A stretch of 64,000 nt of DNA from Cohaesibacter sp. ES.047 (GTDB lineage: Bacteria > Pseudomonadota > Alphaproteobacteria > Rhizobiales > Cohaesibacteraceae). Both the position numbers and the translations under genes were made by a program. The DNA lies in contig NZ_LT907844.1 in NCBI RefSeq assembly GCF_900215505.1, positions 3,550,001-3,614,000 on the forward strand, given 5' to 3'. Positions 18,971 through 28,619 of this stretch are shown here, one piece after another. The stretch's first letter is position 1. Each line of letters starts with the position of its first letter. Below the pieces are notes generated by a model, which had not been told where the DNA came from, made no database searches, and saw nothing but the letters and a program-made list of their open reading frames with translations.

Positions 18971-19798
18971 TCACCAAAGATGATCTGTTGACAGATCCCG
19001 GTTATTTGTCACATTCGGATGATCCAGATCGCGCCTCAAGCTGCATGGCTGAGCCGCTTGCCCATCACGACGCAACAATGTGACTTCCAGCAACTCGGGA
19101 AATACCACCTCTCCGATCGGCATCATTTTACCCGCATTGTTTGCATGCGTATGGATCACATAATAATGCACCGATAGCTTCTTCATTATCTTGAAGAAAC
19201 GCATCATCACTTTAGGGTCGCATAAGTCATGTAATTCGCATGCGATCTGCCAGAAATTTGGGTGCTTTTGCTCTGCGATATAATCCAAGATTGACCATTC
19301 ACCTCCCTCTATATCCATTTTCAGGAATAATCGGTCATTTTCCAAATGGCTATGACGCGCCAGTGCCTGTTCAATAGAAGTGACCTTCTTACCATTGAAT
19401 GTCCCCAGACATTCTTTGTAAAAGGTTACCAATTCATGCTTCATTGGGCCTTCGGCAATGGTGCAATCAAACTGATAGATGGGGATGTTCATGGAAACGA
19501 TGTCTTCATCCCAGCTGAACTCGTCACTGATTCCCAACGAGTAGGTAGCATCGACCCGCCCTTTTGGATCCGCACAAACATACCCTCCATCGCCAGCTTT
19601 GTTTCCGATTCTGATCAATTCGCATCCTTCAACTAAGACTGGTCTCAGTAATTCGACCAGCGGCAGAACAAACTGCGCGGCAACAACAATGTCTTTCTTC
19701 CATTGCCGTTTAGCTGCTTCGCGGGCCAGATCCTCTTCGGATTGCAAACCAAAGATTTTTCTGAAATGTCGTCCGATTGACTTCATGCGATTTGCCAT
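18971..19798 (-). CDS. FkbM-family methyltransferase-like protein
   Basis: The 275-residue protein carries FkbM methyltransferase hallmarks. These are 'IGNKAGDGGYVC' (residues 64-75), the start of the SAM-binding fold, then 'YSLGISDEFSWDEDI' (86-100) and 'LFLKMDIEGGEWSIL' (157-171). FkbM proteins usually O-methylate sugars or polyketides, so a surface glycan is a plausible target. Its ATG is 6 bases after the stop of the glycosyltransferase-like gene, so the two are coupled. The gene is AT-richer than the chromosomal genes and is bounded by IS remnants, which suggests transfer. The substrate is unknown. Confidence 0.72.
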   Translation of the reverse strand: MANRMKSIGRHFRKIFGLQSEEDLAREAAKRQWKKDIVVAAQFVLPLVELLRPVLVEGCELIRIGNKAGDGGYVCADPKGRVDATYSLGISDEFSWDEDIVSMNIPIYQFDCTIAEGPMKHELVTFYKECLGTFNGKKVTSIEQALARHSHLENDRLFLKMDIEGGEWSILDYIAEQKHPNFWQIACELHDLCDPKVMMRFFKIMKKLSVHYYVIHTHANNAGKMMPIGEVVFPELLEVTLLRRDGQAAQPCSLRRDLDHPNVTNNRDLSTDHLW

Positions 19799-19804
19799 TT
19801 TTTT

Positions 19805-20650
19805 CTAGCACCCCTCAATGGATGACTGGTAGATGCCCGTTGCAGAACCTTGACTGAAGGGGCAAGGGCTGACAAAGAAGCACTTTGCTTGATTAAGTTT
19901 TGTATTCAAATGCGAGAAATAATCCAAAAACCAATCCGGTGGCAAAACAGGATTCATATGGCTGCGTATTGTCTTGTGCAGTTCATCTGCAAAGGAATGG
20001 GACATGAAATAGCCGGCAACACAATCTGTCACGAGAACAGGCGGCTGAAAAACCTCAATTGGAGGAGAAGCTTCAACCTTATATTGCCCGGCGAGATGCT
20101 CCGGTGAGAATTGCCACATATCTTTGACTTTGTTTGCATCAATGCAGCCAACAGCCAAATTGACATAAAATAAATCATTTGACGCTTGATCACGAACAAA
20201 TCGGATTGTTTGTTTCACAAGTTCAATGCTGGCAGCATTAAAAACGATATCACTCTCAAGCACCAATATATCTTCATGGTCCTTAGCAGAGATGTCCCAG
20301 CAATATTTGTGGGCGTAATAGACTTCTTGCTCAACGGCGATGCTTCGTGTATATTTTAATCCGTAGTAATTCAGAGAGGATACAAACTTTTTGATTGCTT
20401 GAAAAAAGGAGTATTCGGGCTCTTTACGCAGATTGTGGTAAACGGTCAACGAAAACCCCAAGGCCCGTGTCAGCTTGTGCCGTAACCCCACAGAATTGGC
20501 CTGTTCCTTCATCCCCGACACATCGGGACCAACATCAATTATCTTGCAAACTTCCCCGATGCTTGCGAGAGAGTGCGCAAGCTTTTGTATATTGGGAACA
20601 AGAGTTTGGAGACGATCTGTCTCATTATTGTGGACGAAACAAATTAGCAT
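19805..20650 (-). CDS. Putative glycosyltransferase, GT25-like
   Basis: The 281-residue protein is not firmly recognised. It begins 'MLICFVHNNETDR' and has an acidic strand 'DILVLESDIVF' (127-137) that could be the metal-binding acidic motif of a GT-A fold. The 'PPDWFLDYF' segment (237-245) and a C-terminal 'PFSQGSATGIYQSSI' (264-278) recall the end of GT25 lipopolysaccharide glycosyltransferases. The ATG at 20650 has a strong AAGGAAGGAG ribosome binding site; an in-frame upstream start at 20890 would run through the neighbouring IS30. It forms an operon with the FkbM-like gene. Base composition is AT-rich, unlike its chromosomal neighbours. Confidence 0.55.
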   Translation of the reverse strand: MLICFVHNNETDRLQTLVPNIQKLAHSLASIGEVCKIIDVGPDVSGMKEQANSVGLRHKLTRALGFSLTVYHNLRKEPEYSFFQAIKKFVSSLNYYGLKYTRSIAVEQEVYYAHKYCWDISAKDHEDILVLESDIVFNAASIELVKQTIRFVRDQASNDLFYVNLAVGCIDANKVKDMWQFSPEHLAGQYKVEASPPIEVFQPPVLVTDCVAGYFMSHSFADELHKTIRSHMNPVLPPDWFLDYFSHLNTKLNQAKCFFVSPCPFSQGSATGIYQSSIEGC

Positions 20651-20745
20651 AACAGCTCCTTCCTTAGAGGTGTTGGGAGAATAGAAGTAGCCCCGGAAAA
20701 CTGAACAGATTTGTACTGTTTTTACAAGTGGCTCCGGCCTTCCTG

Positions 20746-21832
20746 AATTCCGTCGTGAAGTGCAACACTCCCGCCTCGATATGGTATCGAGGTGGTTGTC
20801 GAGACCGTCAGGAGTGTTGCGATGCCATGCTATTCCCATCTTTCTATAGATGAAAGAGAACAGATTTCCACCTTGAGACATTCCGGTCACTCGATCGGTT
20901 CAATCGGCGAGCTTGTTGGTCGTTGCAAATCCACGATCAGTCGCGAGTTGAGCCGTAATCGGCTGCCCTCAGGTCGCTATTCACCCAGCCATGCCGATGG
21001 GAGCTATATGCTTCGTCGGCAGCGTCTTGCCATTCTTGAGGATGATGAGAAGCTCGGCCAGTTTGTTCGGGACCGACTGTCGGAAGGCTGGATGCCGGAG
21101 CAGATTGCAGGCTGGCTGAAGGCAGGTAACGAGGAGGGTTTGCGCCCTATATGCTTTGAGACGATCTACGGCTTCATCTATCGAGCTGGCCAGAAAAGTG
21201 AAGCATTGTGGAAGCTTCTGACCCGTGGACATCGCATCCGCAGGCCTATGCGTGCCCGCCGTTCACGCGACAGGATCAAGGATCGGGTATCCATTCATGA
21301 TCGGCCAGAAGCGGCAGAAAACCGCCAAGAAGCAGGGCATTGGGAAGCGGATCTGATCATCTGCAAGCGAACCCGCCTTGTGCTTGTGATCCACGAGAGA
21401 AAATCCCGGGTTACCCTGGCTGCTCGCATGACCGGCAAGAGCGCGGCCGAAACAGTCTCGGTGATGATGTCTATCTTCCGTCGCCTGGATCCGGCCTTGC
21501 GCAAGTCAGTCACATTCGACAATGACACAACCTTCGCCCAGCACAGCCTACTGCGTTCCATGTTCAATATGACGACATGGTTTTGCGATGCCTATGCCTC
21601 TTGGCAAAAGGGGGGAGTAGAGAATGCGAATGGTCGATTGAGGCGATGGTTGCCAAGGGACTTCGATATTCATGCGATGGACGACGAGGAGCTGCAGGAC
21701 ATCATCTTCACCATGAACCTCACCCCGAGAAAATGCCTCGGATTTAAAACCCCAGTCCAGGCGCTGCTGCAAGACCTTGGAAAAGACGCCAAAATCTGTT
21801 TTGCTTAAGCGTGTTGCACTTCGCGATGGAAT
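20746..21832 (+). mobile_element. Complete IS30-family element (copy 3)
   Basis: Imperfect inverted repeats ATTCCGTCGTGAAGTGCAAC (left) and ATTCCATCGCGAAGTGCAAC (right, read inward) bound an intact transposase. It is in the same orientation as the broken IS30 copy 1. The two flank the IS5 fragment and the FkbM/glycosyltransferase pair, as a composite transposon would. Exact end bases and target duplication are uncertain. Confidence 0.85.
20822..21808 (+). CDS. IS30-family transposase
   Basis: The 328-residue protein is intact. An N-terminal HTH ('LSIDEREQISTLRHSGHSIG', then 'CKSTISRELSRNRLPSGRY') is followed by a DDE core. The core shows Asp in 'GHWEADLII', Asp in 'TFDNDTTFAQH' and Glu in 'WQKGGVENANGRLRR'. 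The C-terminal signature is 'LNLTPRKCLGFKTP'-like. An in-frame upstream start at 20792 is less likely than the ATG at 20822, which begins 'MPCYSHLS'. Confidence 0.93.
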   Translation: MPCYSHLSIDEREQISTLRHSGHSIGSIGELVGRCKSTISRELSRNRLPSGRYSPSHADGSYMLRRQRLAILEDDEKLGQFVRDRLSEGWMPEQIAGWLKAGNEEGLRPICFETIYGFIYRAGQKSEALWKLLTRGHRIRRPMRARRSRDRIKDRVSIHDRPEAAENRQEAGHWEADLIICKRTRLVLVIHERKSRVTLAARMTGKSAAETVSVMMSIFRRLDPALRKSVTFDNDTTFAQHSLLRSMFNMTTWFCDAYASWQKGGVENANGRLRRWLPRDFDIHAMDDEELQDIIFTMNLTPRKCLGFKTPVQALLQDLGKDAKICFA

Positions 21833-21928
21833 CCACCCTTGCGATATCCAGCGGGGGCCTCGGCGAAGTGGAACCTATCCAGCGTTGAATGAAGACAAAT
21901 GGCATTATAAAATTTCAAGTATTTACTA

Positions 21929-22778
21929 GGCTCCAGACTCAATCAAATCCAGAATGCAATGAGGGTTGCCAACGCGACTGCGGATAGGAAGTTTCTGGCG
22001 AGTTTGTCATAACGGGTTGCAACGCGGCGGAAGTCTTTGAGGCGACAGAAGGCATTTTCGATAAGATGACGGTCTTTGTAACGGCGCTCATCATATCGGA
22101 TTGAGCGCTTGCGGTTTGAGCGACCTGGAATGACCGGGACGATGGCTGACTGACGCAAGTGCTTTCGCAGGCTGTTTGCGTCATAACCTTTATCTGCGAG
22201 TAAGTATCTCGCACCTTTCAAATTGTTCAGCAATACAGGCGCAATCGGACTATCTGCCGCATTGCCACCAGTCAACTTAAACGCAAAGGGGCGACCAATG
22301 ACATCGGTCAGAACGTGGATCTGAGTGGTTTGGCCACCCCGCGACGGCCCGATAGCCTGATTCTTCGCCCCCCCCCTTTACCGCCATGTGCAGAGCGGTG
22401 TGCCTTGACATAGGTGCTATCGATAGCCGTGCTTTTGGTCACGGCACCTGAAGTTGCCAGAGCCTCAACAAGATCAACCCAGAACCGTTTGTGCGACCAC
22501 CTGTTGAACCGGTTATAGATCGTTGTTGAGGGGCCATACTCTGCAGGGCAGTCACACCAGCGGCAGCCCACCTTCAAAACATGGATGATACCGGAAATCA
22601 CTCGGCGATCATCTACCCGGCGGGCACCGCCTTTATTATTCGGCAAAAGCGGCTCAATAAACGCCCATTGCGCATCCGACAACCAAAACAGGTGTCCCAT
22701 TCAAGCCTCCAATCTATTGATTGAGCAGATTAAATCTGATTTGCTTTGCCAGTTCAATGGTATCAATGGGTTTTGAAC
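21929..22778 (-). mobile_element. Complete IS5-family (IS427-type) element
   Basis: The ends GGCTCCAGACTCAATCA and (read inward) GGTTCAAAACCCATTGA are imperfect inverted repeats. The trinucleotide CTA flanks both sides (21926-21928 and 22779-22781), matching the short TNA duplications of this group. The length of 850 bases is typical. The adjoining IS630 starts inside the right CTA. Confidence 0.87.
21943..22700 (-). CDS. IS5-family transposase made from two frames
   Basis: OrfA (22700 down to 22308) begins 'MGHLFWLSDAQWAFIEPLLP' and carries the first Asp region 'STAIDSTYVKAHRSAHGGK'. OrfB (to 21943) carries 'LADKGYDANSLRKHL' and 'RLKDFRRVATRYDKLARNF'. The two frames meet at a run of nine G (minus strand, 22369-22377). 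IS427-type elements use frameshifting at such a site. It may equally be an indel in a homopolymer; the sequence alone does not decide. Confidence 0.82.
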
Positions 22779-22781
22779 CTA

Positions 22782-23823
22782 AAGCGTGTCGCAGTTAATG
22801 AGATTCAGGATTCCCATTTTTTGCCAATTGTGATTCCCTTTGAGAAAAGGGGATCATCATGGGCAAATCACTTCCTATTGCATTGCGCGAACGTGTTGCT
22901 TCATTTGTTGATGCCGGTCATTCGCATCGGGCGGCCGCCAGCCATTTCCGCGTGTCACCACGGTTTGTCAATAACCTGATGCTTCTCAAGAAAGAGACGG
23001 GTTCTGTGCAGCCTCGCAAGCAAGGCCGACCAGACAAAGGCAAATTGGGTGTGCATCATGAATGGATCACAAGGCGCATGTCTGAGAATGGCGATCTGAC
23101 GCTTGATGAGCTTTGTCTGGAATTGGCTGAACGCGGGGTCCATGTGCATCGCTCTAGCGTTGGGCGCGTGCTTCACAGGCTCGGCCTGAGCCATAAAAAA
23201 AAGTCTGGTAGCCACTGAACAGCTACGGGCCGCGATTGCTCATGATCGGTATGTATGGATCAATCAGCGCCGGCCTTTCTTCAACAAAGCATTGTCCCGA
23301 TTGATCTTTATCGATGAGACATCAACCAACACGAAGCTGACCAAACGGTCTGGATGGTCACCAAAAGGACAGCGCTATCGCGCTCACGCTTCTTTTGGTC
23401 ATTGGAAATCCCAGACCTTCATCGCTGGTTTGAGATCCCGTGGGATGGTTGCGCCCTGGATCGTCAATGCTCCGATGAACCGACGTATCTTTGAAACTTG
23501 GATTGAAACTCAACTACTGCCGACCCTGTCAGCTGGCGACATCGTCATCCTCGATAATGTCGCCTTCCACAAAAGTGAGAAAGCTCAAAAGCTCGTCAGA
23601 TCAAAGGGAGCATGGCTGCTGTTTCTTCCGCCATATTCACCGGACCTCAATCCCATCGAAATGGCATATTCCAAACTCAAGACACTGCTGCGCAAGCGAG
23701 CAGCCAGAAGCTTCGATACAATCTCAGACGCGATCGGTGACATTTGTGACCTCTATTCTGCCAAGGAGTGTCTGAACTACTTCAAAGCTGCCGGGTATGA
23801 GGTTAATTAATTGCGATATGCTT
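22782..23823 (+). mobile_element. IS630-family element inserted at a TA
   Basis: The ends AAGCGTGTCGCAGTTAAT (left) and AAGCATATCGCAATTAAT (right, read inward) are good inverted repeats flanked by TA on both sides (22780-22781 and 23824-23825). The left TA is part of the CTA duplicated by the neighbouring IS5. The IS630 therefore probably targeted the edge of the IS5 insertion, or the reverse. Confidence 0.9.
22859..23810 (+). CDS. IS630-family transposase read in two frames
   Basis: The first frame (22859-23218, 119 residues) holds the HTH region 'SHRAAASHFRVSPRFVNNLM'. The second frame (in effect from about 23190 to 23810) holds the DDE core: 'LIFIDETSTN', 'VILDNVAFHKS' and 'LPPYSPDLNPIEMAYSKLK'. 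They join at a run of eight A near 23194-23201 just after 'LGLSHKK'. Slippery A runs are commonly used for frameshifting in IS630 elements, so the element could be active. The region is otherwise undamaged. Confidence 0.85.
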
Positions 23824-23825
23824 TA

Positions 23826-24049
23826 GTACCATTTCTTGCTTCATGCAACTCGCCATAAGCATGCAAATGCCGCCAAGCTGAAGACCCGCAAAAACCGCTT
23901 AATTTGACCGCTGGAATTTCGCCATGAATGCCAGCCATGGCTCATTGTCGCGCTGATTGCGCTGATTGCGCTGTTTCTATCAGGTTTCGTCTTTTTTCTA
24001 CCCTTTCAGACAGACTCATGCCATGGCGCTTCTGCGTTCATGGAAGATC
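23826..24049. other. Short unassigned stretch between IS630 and IS3 copy 2
   Basis: No gene is evident here. A short open stretch encodes a basic tail resembling 'KHANAAKLKTRKNRLI', which may be a leftover of another transposase. A 9-base unit (CTGATTGCG) is repeated in tandem near 23953-23971. Nothing else is assignable. Confidence 0.4.
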
Positions 24050-24099
24050 TGTATTGAGCCATTGAAAATCTGCTCATGCTATAAGTAAGGAAAATAGCG

Positions 24100-24417
24100 A
24101 TGAGTATTACGATGGACGGCAAGGTCAAACGTTGGACAGCGAAGCGCCAATCAGCGCTTGTGATCGAGATCATTCAGGGAAAAACATCTGTTTCAGAGGC
24201 GAGCCGCTCTTATGATCTCTCCCCCTCTGAGATTGAAGGATGGGTTGAGGATGCCAAACGAGGCATGGAGAACTCTCTTCGAGCCAATCCGCTCGACATT
24301 CACGCCCAATATGAGAAGCAATTGAAGGATCTTCAGGAAGCCTATGGCGAGGCCATGCTTGAATTGCGTGCACGAAAAAAGTTGCAGGCCCTCATGGAGC
24401 GGGAGGACGACAATTGA
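24100..24417 (+). CDS. IS3-family OrfA (HTH protein)
   Basis: The 105-residue protein is the DNA-binding half of the IS3 transposase. The HTH region 'ISVSEASRSYDLSPSEIEGW'-like lies near residues 28-47 and a short Leu-rich segment ('LKDLQEAYGEAMLELRARKK') near 78-97. A slippery A6G run lies near its end at 24374-24380, the usual site of -1 frameshifting to OrfB. Its TGA overlaps the orfB TTG. Confidence 0.85.
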   Translation: MSITMDGKVKRWTAKRQSALVIEIIQGKTSVSEASRSYDLSPSEIEGWVEDAKRGMENSLRANPLDIHAQYEKQLKDLQEAYGEAMLELRARKKLQALMEREDDN

Positions 24418-25224
24418 TCCGGACGCTTCATGAGGGCCTCCTATCGGAAGGTGTGCGTGTGCCGATTGCCAAGCTCTGCGCATGGTTTGGCGTTCCTCGC
24501 AGGACCGTTTATTACCGGCCAACCAAATCAGCACCCAAAGTCGATCCCCGGTTTGCTGAGCCGATCAAAGCCATGGTCGAGAAGGAACCGTCCTTCGGCT
24601 ATCGGACAGTTGCCTGGCTCTTGGGTTTTAACAAAAATACCGTACAGCGCATCTTCCAGATCAAGGGGTGGCACGTTCGCAAACGGGCCGTCGGAATGCG
24701 TCCCCGGATAGAGGCCGTGCCTTCTGTCGCCACCGCGCCCAATGAAAGATGGTCAACAGACCTAGCCCGAGTATGGACGGGAAAGGACGGCTGGGCATCA
24801 TTGGCGTTGGTGATTGATTGCCATACTCGAGAGCTTCTTGGATGGCATCTATCACGCACAGGAAAAGCGACGACTGCGACAGCCGCTCTGGAACATGCCT
24901 TGATCAGTCGGTTTGGAACTCTTGGTCGAGTTGATCGCGAGTTCCAGCTCCGCTCTGACAATGGATTGGTTTTTACCAGCAGGCACTTCACAGCCATGGT
25001 TCGAAGTTATGGTCTTAAACAGGAGTTCATAACTCCGCATTGCCCGCAACAGAATGGAATGGTCGAACGTGTTATCAGAACAATGCATTCACAGACACCG
25101 CTTCGAAACCATTAAACATGCAAATCGGGTTATAAGCGATTGGATTGCCTTTTACAATAATTACCGCCCGCACCAAGCACTCGCCATGCGGACACCCGCT
25201 GAGGCATTCAAATTAGCAGCATAA
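24414..25224 (+). pseudogene. IS3-family OrfB transposase, frameshifted near the 3' end
   Basis: The frame carries the rve integrase core: 'STDLARVWTGKDGWASLALV', 'LRSDNGLVFTSRHFTAMV' and 'CPQQNGMVERVIRTM'. After 'RTM' about 11 bases present in copy 1 (around 'KEQ') are missing at 25084. The last catalytic helix and C terminus ('IAFYNNYRPHQALAMRTPAEA') therefore continue in another frame to the stop at 25222-25224. The encoded protein stops early at 25115 and is probably inactive. Confidence 0.82.
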
Positions 25225-25252
25225 ACTGTGCAGATTCCGATGGGTCAATACA

Positions 25253-26389
25253 ACCCTTCGAACGATCAAAATTGTAGGCGAGATTGGCCAGTGTCAGTTT
25301 TGTTTCAGCCCGTGCCAGACCTATTGTTCGGATTAACAACCCATAACGGTTCTTCTGATGAGCAAAGACATGCTCGACACGGGCACGTATCGATGACTTT
25401 TTTGCATTGGCACGAGATGTTGCCTGCGACATAGGTTTTCCTGCTGGCTTGCGTCGATGGATTTGGCTTGTCAGCATGTTGCTGGCTAGCCATTTCTCAT
25501 TGCTCTGAGAACGATAGGCACTATCTGCCCAGACATCGGAGGCAGTATTGTCCTTACGCAAAACATGCCTTAACTGACGGCCGTCCGCATCAGCGGCCGA
25601 TGTCACTGTGCTGCCCCTTATGAAGCCGAATTTGCGATCAATGCTGATATGGTTCTTGTAGCCAAATACTGGAAGGGCAATCTGAGGCAATGGCGTTCCG
25701 TCTGGCCGATAGCGCACTTTTCCGCCAACCTTCAGTGTCCAGCGGGCGTTGGTATCCTTTTGCGCGGCCTTGTTAGGCTGGTCTGGCCAAATCTCTTTGG
25801 CAGGCTTGCCTGCCTTGACCGCTTCCTTCTCACCATCCGTGTTGCGTTGCTTGGGAGCGGGAACCAGCGTGGCATCCACAATCTGGCCTGACATTGGGAT
25901 GTAACCCTTCTTGTGCAATTGCCAATCAAAGGTTTTCATGACACGCCTCAGGGTGCCTGTTTCCGTCATGCGATTGCGGAAGTGTCGGTTGGTATTCTCG
26001 TCGGGAGTGGCGCCGCCAAGTTCAAAGTTCAGGAACCGCATCCAGGATAGCCGATCACGGATCATGAATTCCATCTTGGCATCGGACAAATTGTGCTGAG
26101 CCTGCAGGATCAGAATTTTGAACATGGACACAGGATCAAACGGAGGGCGACCAACCTTGGACCCATCACCGTAACCGAGACCTTCAACAAGCCAGCCACG
26201 GAAATATTCAAAGTCGATCGTGACTTCGAGAACCTCAAGAGGATCACCATGCTTGCTAAGACGTTCAAATTGCGAGCGGTTTTTGCGGGTCTCCAGCTTC
26301 ATGGCGTCGGCAAAAATCGAGCCCACCACGTCTTTCCATCGCGTAAGATGGCAGAGCTCTTTGTTCAGCAAGGTCCACGGTATAATCAT
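25253..26389 (-). pseudogene. IS5-family (IS5 group) transposase with 3' end lost
   Basis: The protein (about 378 residues before the junction) is an IS5-group DDE transposase. It shows 'RPPFDPVSMFKILILQAQHN', 'MSGQIVDATLVPAPKQRN', 'GYKNHISIDRKFGFIRG' and 'ARVEHVFAHQKNRYGLLIRT'. The normal reading ends in 'LANLAYNFDR', after which IS3 copy 2 begins. The open frame then runs 45 bases into IS3 sequence to a foreign stop at 25208. The core is intact, but the element's left end was not recognised, so mobility is doubtful. Confidence 0.78.
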
Positions 26390-27303
26390 CAGACCAAGGG
26401 TGGGCTGAATGAGCTTTTAAGTTCGTCCACGAAAAAGCGGGTGCGCATTCCGGTCTTATCCGGCCACTGATTCCGACAGCATCCGGCCACCCATTCCGAT
26501 TTGATCCGGCCATTGATTCCGGAGCATTCGGCCCCCCTTGTGAAGGGGATTTGCCGACCGTTTTGAGGTAATCACTCACCGGCTATCTTGTGTTCTTTTG
26601 GAGCGTGAGAAAGCCCCATGAAGAGATTACCAATGCGCAAGATCCGGGAAGCCCTTCGGCTTCGGGCAGAAGGCTTGTCAGGACGCCGAGTGGCGCAAAG
26701 CCTTTCGATAGGACGAGCAACGATATCGGACTATTTCCGTCGCGCGGATTTGGCTGGTTTGGCATGGCCTCTGCCGGTTGATTTGTCTGACAGTGATCTG
26801 GAACTTCTTCTTTACCCATCCCAACCTGGGGCGTCCTCTCGCGCGGTACCGCAGCCGGACTGGGCTCATATGCATGCCGAGCTGCGCCGCAAAGGTGTGA
26901 CGCTGGCTCTGTTGTGGCAGGAATATCGCGAGGTTCATCCTGACGGCTATGGTTACAGCCAATATTGTGCCCGCTATTCAGCGTGGGAAGGCAAGCTTTC
27001 GCCGGTAATGCGCCAGCGTCACCCCGCTGGTGAACGGTTGTTTGTCGATTATGCGGGCCAGACCGTGGATGTGATCTGTCCTCAGACCGGTGAAGTGCGC
27101 ACAGCTCAGATCTTTGTGGCCACGCTTGGGGCGCCGAACTACACCTATGTGGAGGCCAGTTGGACCCAGAGCCTGCCGGATTGGATATCGAGCCATGTGC
27201 GGGCCTTCGATTTCTTCGGCGGTGTGCCTGCGATGATTGTCTCAGATAATCTGAAGTCAGCTGTGATCAAGGCCTGTTTCCATGACCCGGCGATCAACCG
27301 CAC

Positions 27304-28619
27304 GGGACTATGCAGAATTTTGTGCCCTGGCGCTTTGATTACGCCATTTGGAAACGATCTTCGAACATTATTGCGAACTGGCTTTTCACTGAGTGCCATT
27401 CGCGCACGGAGCGTTTCCATTCCACAGAAGTAGCATTCAGGGCGAGATAAATCAATTTCGCAGCTGCCTCGTCACTGGGGAAATGCCCGCGGGAGCGAAC
27501 GGCCCGGCGGATTTTCGAGTTCAGTGCTTCAATGGCGTTCGTGGTGTAGATCAGCCTGCGCACCTGGGGCGGATAGTCGAGGAACGGGATCACCTCGTTC
27601 CAGGCCCGGCGCCAACTCGGCGCGATTGCCGGGTATTTGCCGGCAAGGTCGTTGTTTTCGAACTCCTCCAGCGCCGCCTCCGCGGCTGTGGCGTCTACAG
27701 CGGTGTAGACAGCCTTAAGAGCCGCGGCGACGGCCTTGCGGTCCTTGTAGCTGGCAAAGCTCATGGAATGGCGCAGCAGATGCACGATACAGGTCTGGAC
27801 CTGGGTCTGAGGAAAGGCTGCCTCGATGGCCTGGGGGAAGCCCTTCAGACCGTCCACGACGGCGATGAGAATGTCCTGAACACCACGGTTGCGCAGGTCG
27901 CTGAGAACTTTAGCCCAGAACTTGGCACCCTCATTGGCCTGGAACCAAAGCCCAGAACGTCGCGGGTGCCGTCCGGGAGAACAGCCAGGGCCACAAAAAC
28001 CGCCTTGTTCAGAACCACGCCGTCGGTGCGGATCTTGACCCGGATCGCGTCCATGAACACAATCGGATAACACGGTTCCAGCGGGCGGTTCTGCCAGGCG
28101 GTCACTTCCTCCATCACGGCATCGGTGATCGCCGAAATCAGGCTCGGGGACGCCTCTATACCATAGATATCCTCGATATGCCCCTGGATCTCGCGGGTCG
28201 TCATCCCGCGCGCGTACATGCTGATGATCTTGGTGTCGAACTCGGGAAAGCGGCGCTGATACTTGGCGATCAGCAGAGGATCAAAGCTGCCGTTGCGGTC
28301 ACGGGGAATGTCGAGAATGACCTTCCCGCTGTCGGTGGTCACCGTCTTCTGGCTGCGGCCATTGCGACGATTTGGCGCCTGGTTCGCGCCTTCAGGCGGC
28401 GCATCGGCGCGTTCTTCGGTCAGATGCTCGTCCAGTTCGGCGCTCAGGGCTCGTTCGGCCAGCGCCTTGGTCAGTTCTTGCAGAATCCCGTCCTCTCCGA
28501 ACAGATCGCCCGCTTTGCGGCCTTCCATCAGATGATCCAAAAGGGCTTTGTCGATGCTCATACGTGGGTCGCCTCATATTAGAGTTACCACGCCAGGGCA
28601 CAAAATTCTCCATAGTCCC
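27304..28619 (-). mobile_element. IS256-family element inserted in istA
   Basis: Near-perfect inverted repeats begin GGGACTATG at both ends and continue AGAATTTTGTGCCCTGGCG. A direct GCAC lies on each side. IS256 elements usually make 8-9 base duplications, so the visible repeat is shorter than expected. The 1,316-base length is normal for the family. Confidence 0.9.
27339..28561 (-). pseudogene. IS256-family (mutator-type) transposase, frameshifted
   Basis: The N-terminal frame (28561 down to about 27950) reads 'MSIDKALLDHLMEGRKAGDL' through 'YPIVFMDAIRVKIR', which has the first catalytic Asp. The C-terminal frame (to 27339) carries 'LIAVVDGLKGFPQAIEAAFP' and 'YTTNAIEALNSKIRRAV'. One base is missing near 27952, where 'RDVLGLWFQANEGAKFW' would otherwise be continuous. 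This is either a true inactivating deletion or a sequencing error. Confidence 0.83.

Larger units (their letters stand above)
24050..25252 (+). mobile_element. IS3-family element (copy 2)
   Basis: The ends TGTATTGAGCCATTGAAA (24050) and (read inward from 25252) TGTATTGACCCATCGGAA bound two overlapping frames. It is the same element type as the nested copy at 13121-17945. It is inserted at the 3' end of the IS5-type transposase gene at 25253-26389. No matching target duplication was visible at its two sides. Confidence 0.85.
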
